Origin: Oxyruncus cristatus
Taxonomy: Eukaryota > Chordata > Aves > Passeriformes > Cotingidae
Length of the DNA stretch: 64,000 nucleotides
Direction of reading: 5' to 3'
Assembly (NCBI GenBank): GCA_013399855.1
Contig: VXAY01006167.1
Location: 991,777 to 1,055,776, forward strand
Shown here piece by piece: positions 1-13,889 of this stretch. Made by a program: the position numbers and the translations under genes. The notes beneath the pieces were generated by a model. The model saw only the letters and a list, made by a program, of their open reading frames with translations, ran no database searches and was not told the origin of the DNA. The stretch's first letter is position 1. Every line of letters starts with the position of its first letter.

Positions 1-3000
1 AATGAAAAGGGCAAAGTTATTCCAATCATGTATCGTTTTTAAAAAATCAGAAATTTTCAGCAATGCAATTTGCATACAACTGCATATGTGCAACTGCTAG
101 TCAAGGGTTTATTTCACTTTAGAAAGTAACAGATATCCGATATGTAGGATAGAGCAACAGTAGTCGTGTAAAACTACAAATTAACTTTAAGATCTGGACA
201 GAGCTTCCCTGGGGACTCAGCCTAAAAGCAATTATTTTGATTCATTTACACTTTTCCCGTATTTATTGGAGCTTACCTGCAGGTAAAAGGTTTGGCCAGT
301 TTTATGTTTGTCTTATTCTTGTAACCTCCAAAGCTAGTAACAAAGTTTATTTACATGTATTTGTTTTCTCCAATAACACTCAGTTGTAAGCTAAATATTT
401 TAAAAATACGAGTTTCCAGAGATGATGCTACGTATATTTTTTTTCCATACTGATCTGTAGTAATGCATGGACTCTTCTATCATTAGAACTGGTTAGCTAC
501 TTAAATATGATTTTTTAAAATATTTTACAAAAAATCTGTTTTCCTTCCAATTGTTGTGTATTTTAATCGCTGATCATTCAAAGCGTCAGGTCGCTGGCTT
601 GACTGTGTCCTTGGAATTCACAGGTTCTTTTTACTCTTTGCTGGAGTGTCTGCACCTTTCAATTTTCAGAATGTGAGGAGATTGGAAATAAGAAGAACAG
701 GGGTGTGCAGATTAGTGTGGTGAGTTGTTGATGGCGCGGATGCAGCAGAAGCAAAGAATTCCCTGGACAACATTGCAACAGTGCTAATGTCCTCAGTGAA
801 TGAGGAAAACATTGCATTTATGGATAATGTGATTGTCCATATGGATATGAAACAGAGGAATAAAACTTAAAAAATTTATCACTCTGTGTAAAGTTGAAGT
901 CTGCACAGACTGTTCTAGCAGTGTGTGGAGTCATACACAGGAGAGAGGTGTCTTACGTGCTGTTCCACACCTCAGTCCTTTGAAATATGCACAGTTTATG
1001 TTGTTTGTATTGCTCAGGTAGATTTTTTAAGGCGTAGCTATACAGGAGGTACTTCAGTTACATATTAATTAGTCTTGGTTATTCTCAGGAAAATGGATTG
1101 TATCCACTGACCGAAAAAAATTACAACATTTTCATGCTACATGTGTTTTCTGTATATAGGTGGAATAGCTTTCTCCTTCATTAAAACATACTTAGTCCAC
1201 TTTTTGATAAACTGCTTATAGGCGAAAATTTATTTGCAAGTGCCAAAAAGTGATTAGAGGTTCTTATTTTTTCTTCAAAAAATAATTTCATAAACATATT
1301 CTGAGATACTGTCTGCTCAGAAAGTGTACAGTGGGTGAGATTATGACCAGAGATCTGTTTAAGCTGTCAGCAGTGTTTCCTTTGCACTGTACGCCCAAGT
1401 CAATGGCTTGGTTTTGGCCCCATGAGTGTTTTGACTTATTAGTATTATGCCCACACTCTCAGGTCCCCTGGAAATAAAAATAAAGGAACAGAAAACACCG
1501 CTCACTCATCTCAAGAGTGTTTCATCTGCCTGTATCCAGGAATCAGGTTCTTAGTATCCACTAAGCAGTGCCCGCCAGCAGCTCTGCTGTTCCACTGCTG
1601 CTGGAGGGCAGCGCAAGGAGAGGAGGAGGAAGGCAACTTCCCTTGGGTCAGGAGTGGTGGCACTAGAGCAGAGGAGGGAGCAAAGGAAAGCTGTGAGCAC
1701 TTAGAACGAGCATGAAGGCTCTCATGCTTGAAGGCCTGGTCGATCTTGGGCCTGGGCCAGTGGTCATTCAAGCTCATGTTTGTTATAGATAGGGAGTCAG
1801 TTTAAGTTTTCATATGATTTAAAATACTGAGCATACCGAGTGCCTTCAGGTACCGCTGTCAGGTAAATGTCATTCTGTACTTAAAGATGTTTGTCATTTC
1901 AGAGGATGTTAATCTCATGAAAATCCTCAGTATGCTTGTATTGTATGGTCTCACAATTTAGTACTTTAGTTTTTTATTCAGTAAATATGGTGGTAGTAGT
2001 GCCATGTTGAGCATGACTAGTCCTGGGATGAGAAGCAACCATATGTTTTCAAACAGTAAATTCTGCATTCATTTGGGCCTTTTTATTTGTAAAGAAAGAA
2101 ATATTTGGAACCATGCAGTCTCTTACAGTCATGCAAAATATTAAATACTTTTTGATATGCTGCATAATGAGCTGAATCATTACAAAAAGAGCCTTTATCA
2201 CAACTATTCAGGGTGTAAAAGTACTAAATATTTTATCTACTGTTTTCTTCAGCTGCAGATGATGTCTGCACTTACTTTAGTGAGTAGTATAAAGTAGCAA
2301 AAGCAGATCAGGAAATCACAGAATTTGGTAACGAAACCACTATATTTAGGTTTACTTGCATTTTGGAGTCTTTACCTCAAAATCAGTCTAATTCTGATAG
2401 TCAGACTTTCCCACTACCTGTGATCCAAAGCTGTTTCAAAGACAGACCATTGATTGGAATCCCTCCGTTCCCACCAAGGGAGTACACGCACTGTGAACCT
2501 GCAGTATGGCTACTGATTTCCTTGGATGTGAATTTAGTTTGCTCACTGCAAGATCACCCTGCAGACTGAACAAACCATTGGCCATAAAGGGAGCATGGGA
2601 AATTGCACTTTAAAATTTCACTGCTGCTTTCAACGGGCCATGAATGTGAACGCAGCCAATCCTTGTAGGACTTCTCCTGCATGAGATTTGTCGATATGGC
2701 AGAGAGGGTTATTTGGTGTCTTTAAAGAAACTGAAGGACCGGAGACCTCAAGATTTGTTTCTCTTGATCGTAGTGCTAAGACTGAGAAAAAAGTTGGAGC
2801 TTGTGGTTTACCTGAAGAGGACATTTTCAGTTTTCCTCTTGGAGAAAATCTGGCTGAGCAATGGAGGTAGTGTTGTGGTTTTCCAAAGTGCTCTTTCACA
2901 GTCTGAGCAGTCTCTTTGAATGTATACATAACGAAGCACGTAGCTTGCTTATTTGAAGTTTGCTCTCAAACTGAGATTTTGAGGTGCGTGCAGTGGGAGA

Positions 3001-6000
3001 TATGTCCAGTGTCAGTCCTCTCTTAATATGTTGCTGCAACATGTCATCAGAGAAAACTTGGAATTTTATCTACGTGGCAGAAAATTTTAGTAAACAGACA
3101 TGAACTATGGTCAGGGAAAAGTAATTTAGCTCAGATTTTCTTTTTTCTAAATTTTATATCATGTTAAAGGTGAAGGAGAAGGTTACCGTTAGAGTCCATT
3201 TTACACTCTTAGCAAAACCTAAAAGGAATGCACGTGTACGTGGTTACCTTGTGTACTCCTGCCCATATGTCTTTGCACAGAGCTACTGCTCTAATTACAC
3301 ACACTGCCAGATGGCAAAGATTTTGTCATCCTATAGCATCAACATGTACCAGAAGTACATAAGGAATACACCCTGCTTTAGAAGTAACCTCCAGGCATTT
3401 TTTCTACAATCATATTATGAAGCTGTTCGCTAGTGCTCCGGTGAGATGGTGTTTAACATCCACTTGCGGTGACTGACGGAGAGGGAGGGTTGGGAAAAGT
3501 CCATTAAAACAGTGGCAGGAAGTAAACGATGAAGGGGAGTTAGTCTGAAAAGTAAAAATGAAGGCCAAATGTATAGCAGCTTGAAATTAATTAATGTTTG
3601 TGGCATAGTGTTAGATGCTAATTTTTGGCTTGACTGTATTTCACTTTTCCGTAGGTTTTAACATAATTTTCTTTTTAAGTAACTGGGGCTCTGTCCAAGT
3701 CACAAGGGAATATAGATTATCCAGACTCTAAAAAGGCAGGGACTCACATCTCAGCCTTAGTTTACCTCTCTTGCAGATTTAAGTCTAACTGTACTTCCAG
3801 AGTTGTCTGGGATTTTAGTACGGCACTTTCTGTGACTGACGGGATGCTTCCAAATCTCTACAAAGGAGGCAGTTCACACCTGCCATTCCCGTAAGTGCTT
3901 AATTTCACATGACTAGATGAGTAGTCGTCTTTGTCACCTGTCAAAATGAGTCTGTCTCAAACCATACTATATGCCATCTGTGGGCTTTATCTCCGTTATT
4001 AATTCAGGACATTTGAGTGGTACACCAGCCACTGAGATGGAGTCTGGATGGCAGCAGTGTCTTTAAATGCATAAGGTGTGCCAAGTGTACCACGAGTTGC
4101 AGTAGTATTTCTTTGCTCTTTTGCTTTGATTTTTCATGTCAGCTCAGTGTTTATGTTCCTTACCCTCATTGAAGCTGATACCCTACAGATGGCTCCCTGA
4201 AATGTGCCCTGACACAGCACATAGAAATGTATTACAGTGAAATAACTAATTCACTTCTTTTCTATATTGTCCTTTTTTCCTTTGAGTGCACCAAGCATTT
4301 TTGAGCATTGTGCATAAGCAAGTTTTGAATAACCTAGAGTGTAAGCTGATTTGAACTGCATTTAAAAAGAGAATAATATGCACACATTCCTCAATGGTAA
4401 ATAAAAGGGCAGCATTATTCAAGAATTAAAAGGCCTTTAGGGTATGTATTTGTTTTGTTTCTAGTATTATTTTTTGTCATTTTCATAGACTGCTGCTTTT
4501 GAAAGTGCCAATTAAAATCTGTTGATTTGACCAGAAAAAAAGAAAACTGCGGCATACATTTAAATACATGAATAGTTAAGCCCTTGACTTCTTATTACTG
4601 TGAGTTTTGTAGCGTTTTGTAGTCGGTGGACCATGCAACTTTCCCTTGCCATAATTACGAAGTTGTCTCTATGCAAACTGTGTTTGTTTTGCTAGCAGTA
4701 TAATTAAAAGGAATCTCAGATACTAAAGGCAGGAGGACAGGGGCAGTTGCATCTGGGCTTCTAAGAAAAAACAAAATATGGGGGGGGAATGAAGGGATGT
4801 TTACTATTTTCTCTTGTATTATGTGAAGTGCTTATTCGTCCCGTGTAAGCTGTGTGTGCATCTTTGCTTACTCTGTGTATTCCTGCTTTTTATTTTTTAG
4901 TACTAAAATAGTCTGTCTCTCCTGTTCTTCCTCTGAAACTGTTCTTTGTCTTTGGGGTCTTCAAATATAGCACATTTCCTTGCAATTACTCCTTAAGACA
5001 TGGTGTCATGGGAACATGAGCTCAACCCAGAGTGAATGTATTTTTTGATATTATGGGGTTAGGAAATGGATGAAACTGTGCTGTGCTTTGGAATACATTT
5101 TGTCACACCACTTCATCTAATCTAGCGTTCTAAGATCTCAGATTCAACAGATCCTAGTGTCTGTAAATGCTTGGTGACATGTTCATTTCCAGCTGGTAGA
5201 ATATGATTTGGCTTAATAAATGTCAAAATAAGAACCCATTTTACTCTTCCTGAAGGTTTTATGTTGTATTTGTGAATCTTGGGTGCTCTCAAAAGCCTTA
5301 ATAATGTTATTGTATTGAGAACTTCGATGAACAATAAAGGTTTCCTTCCAGGCAATGTGGAAGGAAGATTTGTTTACTGGGGACGAAACTCCTGTTCTTT
5401 ATAAACAGTAGTAGAAAACATGCTTTGAGATACACGGAGAAAGAACTGGTTTTATTTATGCAAAATTCAGTTTTCCATCAAGACAGAATATTTTATGCAT
5501 GCCTCTAGTGCTCTGCTGTATTTAATAATCTGTGAATAAAAATTGGTGTTGCAAAAAGGAGTTAACATGAAGTAGCATGCTCCTTGACCAGTTAAAGGTG
5601 TGCACATTAACTCTACCTTAATTATGACTTGCTCATATGAATGTTTCTCCTGCTCATTAGATAGCATAAGAATGAAGAGCATTTAAATGCAGACAGATCC
5701 ACACTCAATCTTGTGTTGAGTGTCAGGTTGTCTATCAATTACTTAGAATACTGTCTCATCCTAGCAGTCCTTTGGAGCTGGAGCTTACTAGCAGAAAATA
5801 AAAATCACCATTATTTGAGCAATATGTTGACAGAATGGGTAGTGCATATATGGGACACTGCATTTGTGCTAAATAAAACGGGAATTTTATCAGTTGCCAC
5901 GTGCTTCAAGGCATTGAGGTAGAAGCTATTGTCAAATATATAGCTTGCATAACAAACTATGTCATCTTCTTTTTATATTTCTGCCTTCATTGTTAAACAA

Positions 6001-9000
6001 ATAAGATTTCACTTTCCTAGTTATTTGTATTATAATAAGTAAAGTTCTACCAACTACTCTCCATGCTGTTCCAAAAGCTTCTGTTTAGTTTAGATGCATA
6101 AACCCTTTTGTTTTCTTTGATAGATGAGCTGTCACATTTGCTGTGCTTTGCAACATCATCTACATAATCTTCAGTAAGACTGCTTGCTTCGTTAGGCTTT
6201 GGCATTTGCTTAAAAAAAGGTTGATCTTTTTTTAATTCATTATTCTTTAAAAATGTGAAGAAGGAAATATAGTATGTTCTAGAAACTTTATAAAACTACA
6301 CAGTAATATTAGTTTTGGGTTTCTGTACCATTCTGTATCCTTCTGTACCATTATCTGATGAGATAAATTTTCTTCTACCCGGTCTTTGAATTCAGTTGGT
6401 TTAGTTGTGTTAATGAATGTGCAAGGGCTACTGAATAATGTAAATTCTGCGATAATCAATCTTGTCATTATGGTTTGGAATATTTTTATTCTGTTTTACT
6501 ATGAAATTTAGGTCAGCTCACAAAAGAAAGTAGTAGTACTTGCCTAAAGGTTTAAGTTTGGATTAAAACCTTCCACTATTTTTCTTCCACTGGAAACTGC
6601 TAAATCAGATGCTATTTTAGGTATTCTACTTGCTTTTTTGAAATAGAGAGAAACAATAGAGAGGCTTCCTGGCACTGCTCTGTCTCAGTACAGCTGAGTT
6701 CTGGAGGGGTGTGCCATTCATTCTATGACTTCCTTCTGAGCAGGAACCATCAATTCTTTTCTATCCTATGGGATTCTCATTTTTGAGGTGGTGAACAAAT
6801 GCATAGTATGGATGAAACTAGCAATGCATTCCACTCATCCAGCTTTCTGAAGACAAAAAGGTAGTGTGACAGTCCTACTCGCCTATTGTGTGTACCTCTC
6901 TATGCTTTAATTAATTTTCAAGGTTTTATTAGCATAAAGTATGATTGAGACAGAGAGTTATTTAAAGTAGCAGTGTGTTGTTGCAATAAATCACCTTTTT
7001 AGGGAACTTCACAATATGTGTTTCTAATACATACTGCAAAGAGGAGTATTAATTTACTTCTGGAAAAAAATATTTAATTTGAGGAGTGCTTAATGATGAG
7101 AAATTAGAGAGCACCATAGAGAAAATGAAAAAGTGTGTATTTTCTTGCACATCAGAATTAATCATTTCACAAGGAATTAGTATGTGGTTGGCTGGCTTTA
7201 AGTCATTAAACCATCACTATAGCCAGTAATTAAATGTGCATTTTATCTTAAAGTGAATCAATTTATTGAAACTGGACAAACTGCGCTCTGAAGCTTCACA
7301 AAGATCTCTTTAGGATTGTAATGATGGGTGCAGCAGCAGCAATAACAGTTCTCTTCTTTGAAAGCACTGAACCATTTTACTGCCTGTTTCCAGCCACACA
7401 GCTTCCATCAGTTCCTGTGGGAACTGAAGGTGTGCAATACCTTGCGGAAATTAGTGTGGTATTAATGCTGAATGTGTCACCGAACCAGCTGTGTGTTGGT
7501 GATGCAGAGGCTCAGGTGTACTTGGGCTCGGGGCTCACTACAGACTGAGTAATAAGCAATCGAACCGATGCAGATGCTGATGCTTAACATTTTACCCAAT
7601 GTAAAGTCAGTCCTACTTTATTATTGGAAGCATTATAGGGATACCAACTTGCTTATTGTGAAGAATTTCAGTAACCCACATTTAATATATCTGTACTGGG
7701 AGTTACCATTTTTATCAGATAAATGCAAAAAACGGGTACTCTGCAAGGAGTCTCTTTTTGTTCTTGGGTAGACCATGTATAATCTTGGAGAGAAATGTAT
7801 ATACTCGTTAACAAAGTAGGAGAGTTCTTGATGTTTTTGTGTTTAAAAATCAGGTGTTGTGTGTTTCGTTGTTTGTTCACTGACTCACCAGAAGAGATGC
7901 AACAAACCTCAAGTGAACCTTTGGACTGTGAAATACAGTTATTGTATTGTAACGATACTATACTTGCACTATTTGTGCAAGAACTTGAGTAAGCCTGTCC
8001 TCATTTTTAATAAAGGAAGATGTGGCAAGCTTTTGAAAGTGTATTAGAATTTTTTTTTGTATGGCTTTGTTTCTTTTTTAAAGAGATGAGGCTTAATATG
8101 TAGGTATGAGGGAGCAAAAATTGCTTAGCTAACGGTGGTTGTTTGTTTTCTGAGGTTGGAAGCAGTAGAGATCCCGCACCTAGGAGAACAGCTGGGAACA
8201 GCTAGGGCTGAGCATATGGCTCTCATGGCTAGTTTTCCTATCAGCAAATCACAGCTTGCAGTCTGGTTTATATCCACTTCTAAGGGTGGCCTGAGCTAAT
8301 ACCACTTTTCTCTTTGGTAATGTAGAAGGCATTTTTCCCATATGACAAAACAGATTTTTGCCCTCCATCTGGCAACCCAAAGATTTGATTCTGAGTCTCA
8401 AATTACATTGGTTAGAATTGCGTGGGCTTCTGACTGCTGCAGTGTGACTTGCCTTTGTCCTAATGATAGGATAAAGACCTGAGCATGTCATGTCACGTTA
8501 CATGAGGCAGGGGTTGCCACTAAGCTTGCCCATCATGCAGCTTCGTTACATCTCCCCTGTTTCCTACACAGACGAGGGAGAGGTGTTGCCTTCCAGCCGG
8601 TGTCCCTGGGGAGGTTTGCGGTTATACACCCCACATGTTCTTAAGTTTTTACAGCCCCATTACTCATGGGGGGGGAAGTGGGGGGAGAGTTCCCTGTTCA
8701 TTAGTTTAAACAGAACTGTGTTATGGGCTTTCCAAACTCGATCACACTGTGTCATCGTTCCCATGCCTGCATCACAAGATCACATCTGTTCGTGAGCTGC
8801 ACCGCAGCAGAGGAATTTATAAAATGGGCCAAAACCACTTGAATTTTCGTCCAGACTGTGCTGGTGGTGGCACCGCTTGGCTTCTGAAGGAAAACAGTCA
8901 GCAGACACCCCTCGTGACATATCCCAAACTAACATCTGCCACAAGGGGATGAAGTTTTGAGGGAGTGCCATTTTGTCATGTTTCCATATGGACGAGTGTT

Positions 9001-10588
9001 TCTTTGGACTTCACTGCTGGCAGAGGACAAAATCCTTTAGCTAGGAAGCAAGTTATTCACATTATCATGACTCAAACACGAGGCAGAATTCAAATACTGG
9101 ATTTTTGCCTGCTTTAGGTTAGGGGGAAGAATCACTGACTGAACAGCTTGCTGGTACTGACATGAAGATGCACAGAAACTGATTTTTATTGTCTCTGTGG
9201 TTCTCTGTGGTTGCACGTGGTGTCATTACAAACAGGAGAAGTGATTTTCTGATTTTAGGTGGTTAAATTTGTGTATTGTAATTGCTAGGATAAAATATAC
9301 TGACTAGATAGAAATCTTTCTGGTAATGTGCCTTGTGTTCTGATATACTCCAGCTGCTAAAAACTGGAAAAAAATAATTTCCTATGTGATCAGTATCCTA
9401 AAAGATGTTTCACATACATTGTTAGATTCCAAATGTAGGTGACTCCTGTGTTTTGAGAGTCAGGTTTAAACAAATTGTGCTGCTCTTTGACCTTTTCATT
9501 CCTACACAAAATGTCATTTTTGTGTACTGCATCCCTTCATTCATAGACATCACATTCTGGGCAATAGGGAGAAAAGGCAATAAGCCATTTCAGTCATGAT
9601 GAAAGACAGAAATTTTCTTTCACAGTCAAATACTTTCAAAAAATTTTTCATTTATTGTTTCCAGATGGAAATAAAATCCTATATTGCATTTTTTCTTCTA
9701 ACTGAAATATGTAATGATATCTAGTAATGCAAAGCACTTTGTAAAAAAAGAATATATATATTTATAGAAAAACCCAGGAAACAGATGTTAAGCCTAGAAT
9801 GTTGGGACACTGTGAAGTATGGTTATGCATTAGCCCATGATGTCCTTCAAATACTCTTTGGGATATTAACTAATAGTTTTATTAAGTGATGAAATCTAGT
9901 ATTCTGTGTGCCATCTGTGGTATGGACAGCATTGACTAAGTATGACTGTTCAGTGCATAGTAGCTGTAAATTAATCAAACCTATATGTTAAAGAACTTCA
10001 GTGTTGTTTTAGGTTTAGGGAGGATAAAAGGTAAGACTGAAACAAACTTGCCTTAAAGCTTCAGGTTAGAATGTGATGTTTATATCTGAACACTGCAAAG
10101 TTTGAAAGATTGATTTATCCAGATTTCTGATGTAATCATGCAAAGCTTTTGTTTAGTTCATTATTCTTTTTCGGTCTGAATGCCACACCCTGAGTTTCTG
10201 ATTATAAAAGATAAATTTAAGACCACCAATGGTACTTAAAAGTGAATGACAATGAAACAGTGGGTCAGGAGGTATTTCTGTCTTGTGTTTGGTTTGTGTT
10301 AATAATTTGTGTTCTGCTAAATTCATAAAGTTAATTGTTACGATGCTCACGTACCTCCTGGGAGATCAGTTAATCAGTAGGACCTTTGATTCAAAGCACA
10401 TGCAGTGTATTTTAGCTGTAGCTTTAGATATAGAAAGAAAGCAAAGAAGGGTGTTCACAGGGGAGTTGTTTGCAACCTCTTCATTTCTAGAAGGAGATTT
10501 GAGTGTCCAGAACATACCTGAAACCTTTCAGTGCTGTGGGTAGGAGGAGTTATCCCTGCCACACCACCTGCTACATCTCTTTCACAGT

Positions 10589-10612
10589 TCATAGAATATT
10601 CTTAGTTGGAAG
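10589..10612 (-). repeat. Possible CR1 3'-tail scrap
   Basis: About 24 bp resemble the reverse complement of a CR1 3' end: the TCATAGAATATTC word followed by AGTTGGAAG. Nothing recognisable continues on either side, so this could be chance similarity. A repeat search with a CR1 library would settle it. Confidence 0.3.
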
Positions 10613-13600
10613 TACAAGCAGCTAGATTGTATTAAGGTTACCAGATACATAACGTGTGTGTTGTATGTGCATTTCTGATGCACGTGACAAGCAATTTACT
10701 TTCTGAAGAATGCAAGTTTTTTGATATTGGGGAACTGATGTGCATCTTTTTAAACCAAAATGTTGCGATGGAATAGTCAGTAATGTTTTTGAGCTTACAT
10801 TTGTGGCTGTCACTGCATACAGGGACCTGTAGTGACAGTTGAAAAGTTCAGTTAATTAATGCCAGGCATTTTTTGTCACATTAGCACAGAACCAAGGGGA
10901 ATTACTTTAAATGACAACAGTTGTGTTCTTAGTCTTGGAAGTTATCGACAATAGTGATTGCAGAAGACATGTTTTCTTTTTTTTACATGGGGGATAACTA
11001 GAAGAAGCAGTTCTGATTAGCCTTGTTTAACTATGGCTGCTGAACACTATCAGTTTAGTTCCTTGTAGAAGAAGTGTAGTTTTAAGCTCCCTCTTAGCCA
11101 CATCCCCCTGAAGGAGATCAAATGTGAGACCAGCAAGATTCTGTATGTTACTGTAAGATAAGCAACTAGCGGGTTCGGGGTTTGGTGGGGGCATTTTTTT
11201 AACCCTGTGGATAGGAAAACACTTTTGAGATTTTTAGAACTTGGTTTTCACTCTTTACACTTTGCAGCAAAATTTTCATTTTTAAGGCGAAGAAGAGAAA
11301 TGAAGCCGACCTTTTCACGTAACTAGAGAATATCCACAGTCGTGACTTTAAAAATCAAAACTTTGTGGTAAAACAAGGCAGATTTTTTTAAAATGTGATA
11401 TTTCTATCCCAAACAAACATAATGAATTTTAGTACCTTTTTTTCTATCAAATGATTTTTGGCCGTACGAAAGCTGGAATAAAATAACACTTTTTGATCTA
11501 GAAATTCTAATAAATCATTTATTACTTTCAAAAAGAATTTACAAAATAATCACGTATTGAAGAGGCTGTTATTCAGAAGATGCAAAATTTGAGAGGAGTG
11601 GCAAAGAATTAAGTTCTTTTTCTGTGTTGTAGGGTGAGTTATTTTTAAGAACTTGGCAGATTGAGAAACATGTTATGAAACTTGACTTTTGTTAGTTTCT
11701 ATTAACTGTGTTTTTGAGGGTTGAATTAAGTACTTGGAACTAAGAGATAAACATAAGAGCAGGCTTGTGGTCCATAGCTAAGGTTTCATCTCTTTTGCCA
11801 TTTCTCATATTTTAGAAATATATTTTATCACTGATAAGCAAAAAAGTCAGATGACTACTAGGATGATTCATACAAACTACATTTACAGGATTTTCTAAAG
11901 CTTAAAAAAAGGAAAAGTTTTCGAATTTTGTTGCTTTATTTTACAGAACTTGTCCTATGCCGTTTCATTTTTGAAAATACCTTCTAGCTGAACATCTGAA
12001 ATTATTAAGGGCATAGGCAAGTTGTTCCATTTGAAGTGGACATATAAAATTTGTATGGATGTGTGGTAGCCTTTTCTTTACTCTTTTTTTCATGAAACCA
12101 GCTTCCTCCAGCTTCCAGTGAGAGCCAGGTTCACTGCACTGAGCCTTTCTGTGCATCAAATTGTGTGCCATCCATTATCAGTATAGCTATTGCTCTAATG
12201 TCGAGCTTACATGCCTGAGATGCAATAGCTGTTCCACTGAACGATGTAACCACTTCTCTTAGACATTTATGTAATAGGATCTTAGACAGAAACTTTCCAA
12301 AATGCTTTCAGAAGTGATTCAAGAGAGTTTGGGTTTTGTACACATGTGTTTGTCAGATGAAAGGTGAGTGTTGAGAGAGTGTTTTTAATTCTTGGTCTAA
12401 AAATCAGTGCTTTTAAAAGGTGGGTTCCTGAAAGTTAACAGGCGTGAGGATGTCTGCCTTCTCTTTGAACAATCTAGGCTGACCTTGTAGAAATAGAGAG
12501 AGGAAATCTAGATGCACAACTAATATTGCTGATTAATGATCTGGGAAGAATTTGTAAATAGTTGCGTCTAATAACTAAATCTGGCAGCAGTATGTGTTGT
12601 CAGACAGAATATGTATGCCATCAAAGAAAAAAGGAGAAATGGTCTGAGTGAGCCTGACTGGAGCGTGCAGAATGCACAGGGCAGAAGAGCAGGCAGTGCA
12701 ATGCCCAGTCCCAGGCCTTTTCCTATGTGGTCACAGCACAGGGAGAAAGGGAAAACCTCAAGTGAAAACCTGGTTGTGCATGTAATATGGTTCTTTATCC
12801 AAGATCACTTATTTCTTGCAGGATAAAGATTAAAGGCTGTATGGTACTATATTGCACACAGTTTAGATGCTGGTTTGTCTCAGCTTTTAAAAATATTTGA
12901 ACTTTCTTGGTTGACTGTATGTCCTTAATTGTGTAAATAATAAAAATCCAAAGAAATGCAACTGCCATATTCTATTCTCCATCTCACGTTCTTTCACCCT
13001 GCCAAGCCTCAGTTGGAGCTTTGGTTTGGCTTTGATTTGGAAGTTCATTTGCACTTTGCTATTCCTTTTACTTTTTTTTTTTCTTTCTGACCTTTTGCAT
13101 TTGTACAAAATGTATAATATCCTGTGTCTCTTTTCAAGCTGTCACTCTGCTTTTAAGCTGCCCCTGATTAATTCTATTCATTTTATAGCCAAGCACTTTT
13201 AATTACTGGAGTCTTCTCTGAAATTACAGAGGTAACATTTCAAACCAGTATTGGAGCAGCTTTGCAAATGGCAAGGTGTACCTTAATTACCAAATGACCA
13301 ACTTTAAGGACACTCCAATTAGAGGCATTCTCATATTGGTATCTAAGAAGTTATTTCACTCTGACAAGAAAGCAACTAACCCTTGCCATCTTCTGGGGCT
13401 GAAAACAGCAACTGTCTGAAAGCACTAATTTTCACAATAGTTTGCCTCTAAAATTTTCTTTTAATTGCATAATCAGTGCTACATAGGGAATGTGATGCCC
13501 ATCTCAAAGGAAACTTAATCTCATCTCTTTCTTCTTATTTTCTTTTAAAACAAAATTGCTTTCAAATATTCTCACCTGTCTCTACTGTTCGAAACTGGGC

Positions 13601-13714
13601 CATTGCAATTCAGTATTGTTTGGGTTTCAGAAGCATTAGTACTAATACTTACCCCATATAATTCAAAGGAGTTTTGTGTATTGTTTTCCTAATGCTTTAA
13701 AGCTTCTTTTTCTC

Positions 13715-13731
13715 TTTTTTTTTTTTTTTTT
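13715..13731 (+). promoter_or_regulatory. CDKAL1: Polypyrimidine tract (T17) of the 13744 splice acceptor
   Basis: Seventeen consecutive T residues, preceded by a CT-rich stretch from about 13703, lie 12 bp upstream of the acceptor AG (13742-13743). This is the U2AF-binding tract of the exon at 13744. The long homopolymer is likely length-variable between individuals. Confidence 0.8.
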
Positions 13732-13743
13732 AATAACTCTTAG

Positions 13744-13889
13744 GAAATGGCGAAGATTCTCAATCATCCAAGGGTGTATGCTTTTCTGCACATACCAGTC
13801 CAGTCAGCCTCTGACAGTGTGCTTATGGACATGAAAAGAGAATACTGCGTGGCAGACTTCAAACAAGTAGTGGATTTCCTTAAAGAAAA
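13744..13889 (+). CDS. CDKAL1: CDKAL1 internal exon: radical-SAM domain segment (48 codons + 2 nt)
   Basis: This exon encodes part of CDK5 regulatory subunit associated protein 1-like 1. The enzyme is the radical-SAM methylthiotransferase that turns t6A37 into ms2t6A37 in tRNA-Lys(UUU), and it is ER-anchored in vertebrates. The frame starts with GAA and reads [15 protein letters not shown], then the MiaB/RimO-family block [12 protein letters not shown], then [10 protein letters not shown] and VVDFLKE. The order and wording match vertebrate CDKAL1, at roughly residues 315-363 of about 580. The acceptor is TAG after a T17 tract and the donor is AAAA|GTAAGT. Length is 146 nt, so the final AA is completed to lysine by the A opening the next exon. 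No frameshift or stop is present. The 4Fe-4S cysteine motif lies in an upstream exon outside the window. Confidence 0.97.

Larger units (their letters stand above)
1..13743 (+). other. CDKAL1: CDKAL1 intron (3' part), upstream of first exon in window
   Basis: AT-rich intronic DNA ending in a splice acceptor at 13741-13743 (TAG). I see no exon, RNA gene or large repeat in it. Open frames are short and unrelated to known families, and several lack an ATG start. A very small CR1-like scrap may lie at 10589-10612. Guanine runs of 8 and 6 sit at 8668-8685. The last 600 bp, especially 13140-13460, look less random and carry several TAATTA-type sites (see findings). The 5' end of this intron is outside the window. 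Confidence 0.85.

Noticed and set aside
8668..8685. G-quadruplex at the G8/G6 runs
   Set aside because: There are only two runs separated by four bases. A stable four-run quadruplex would need splitting them with very short loops; too weak to call.
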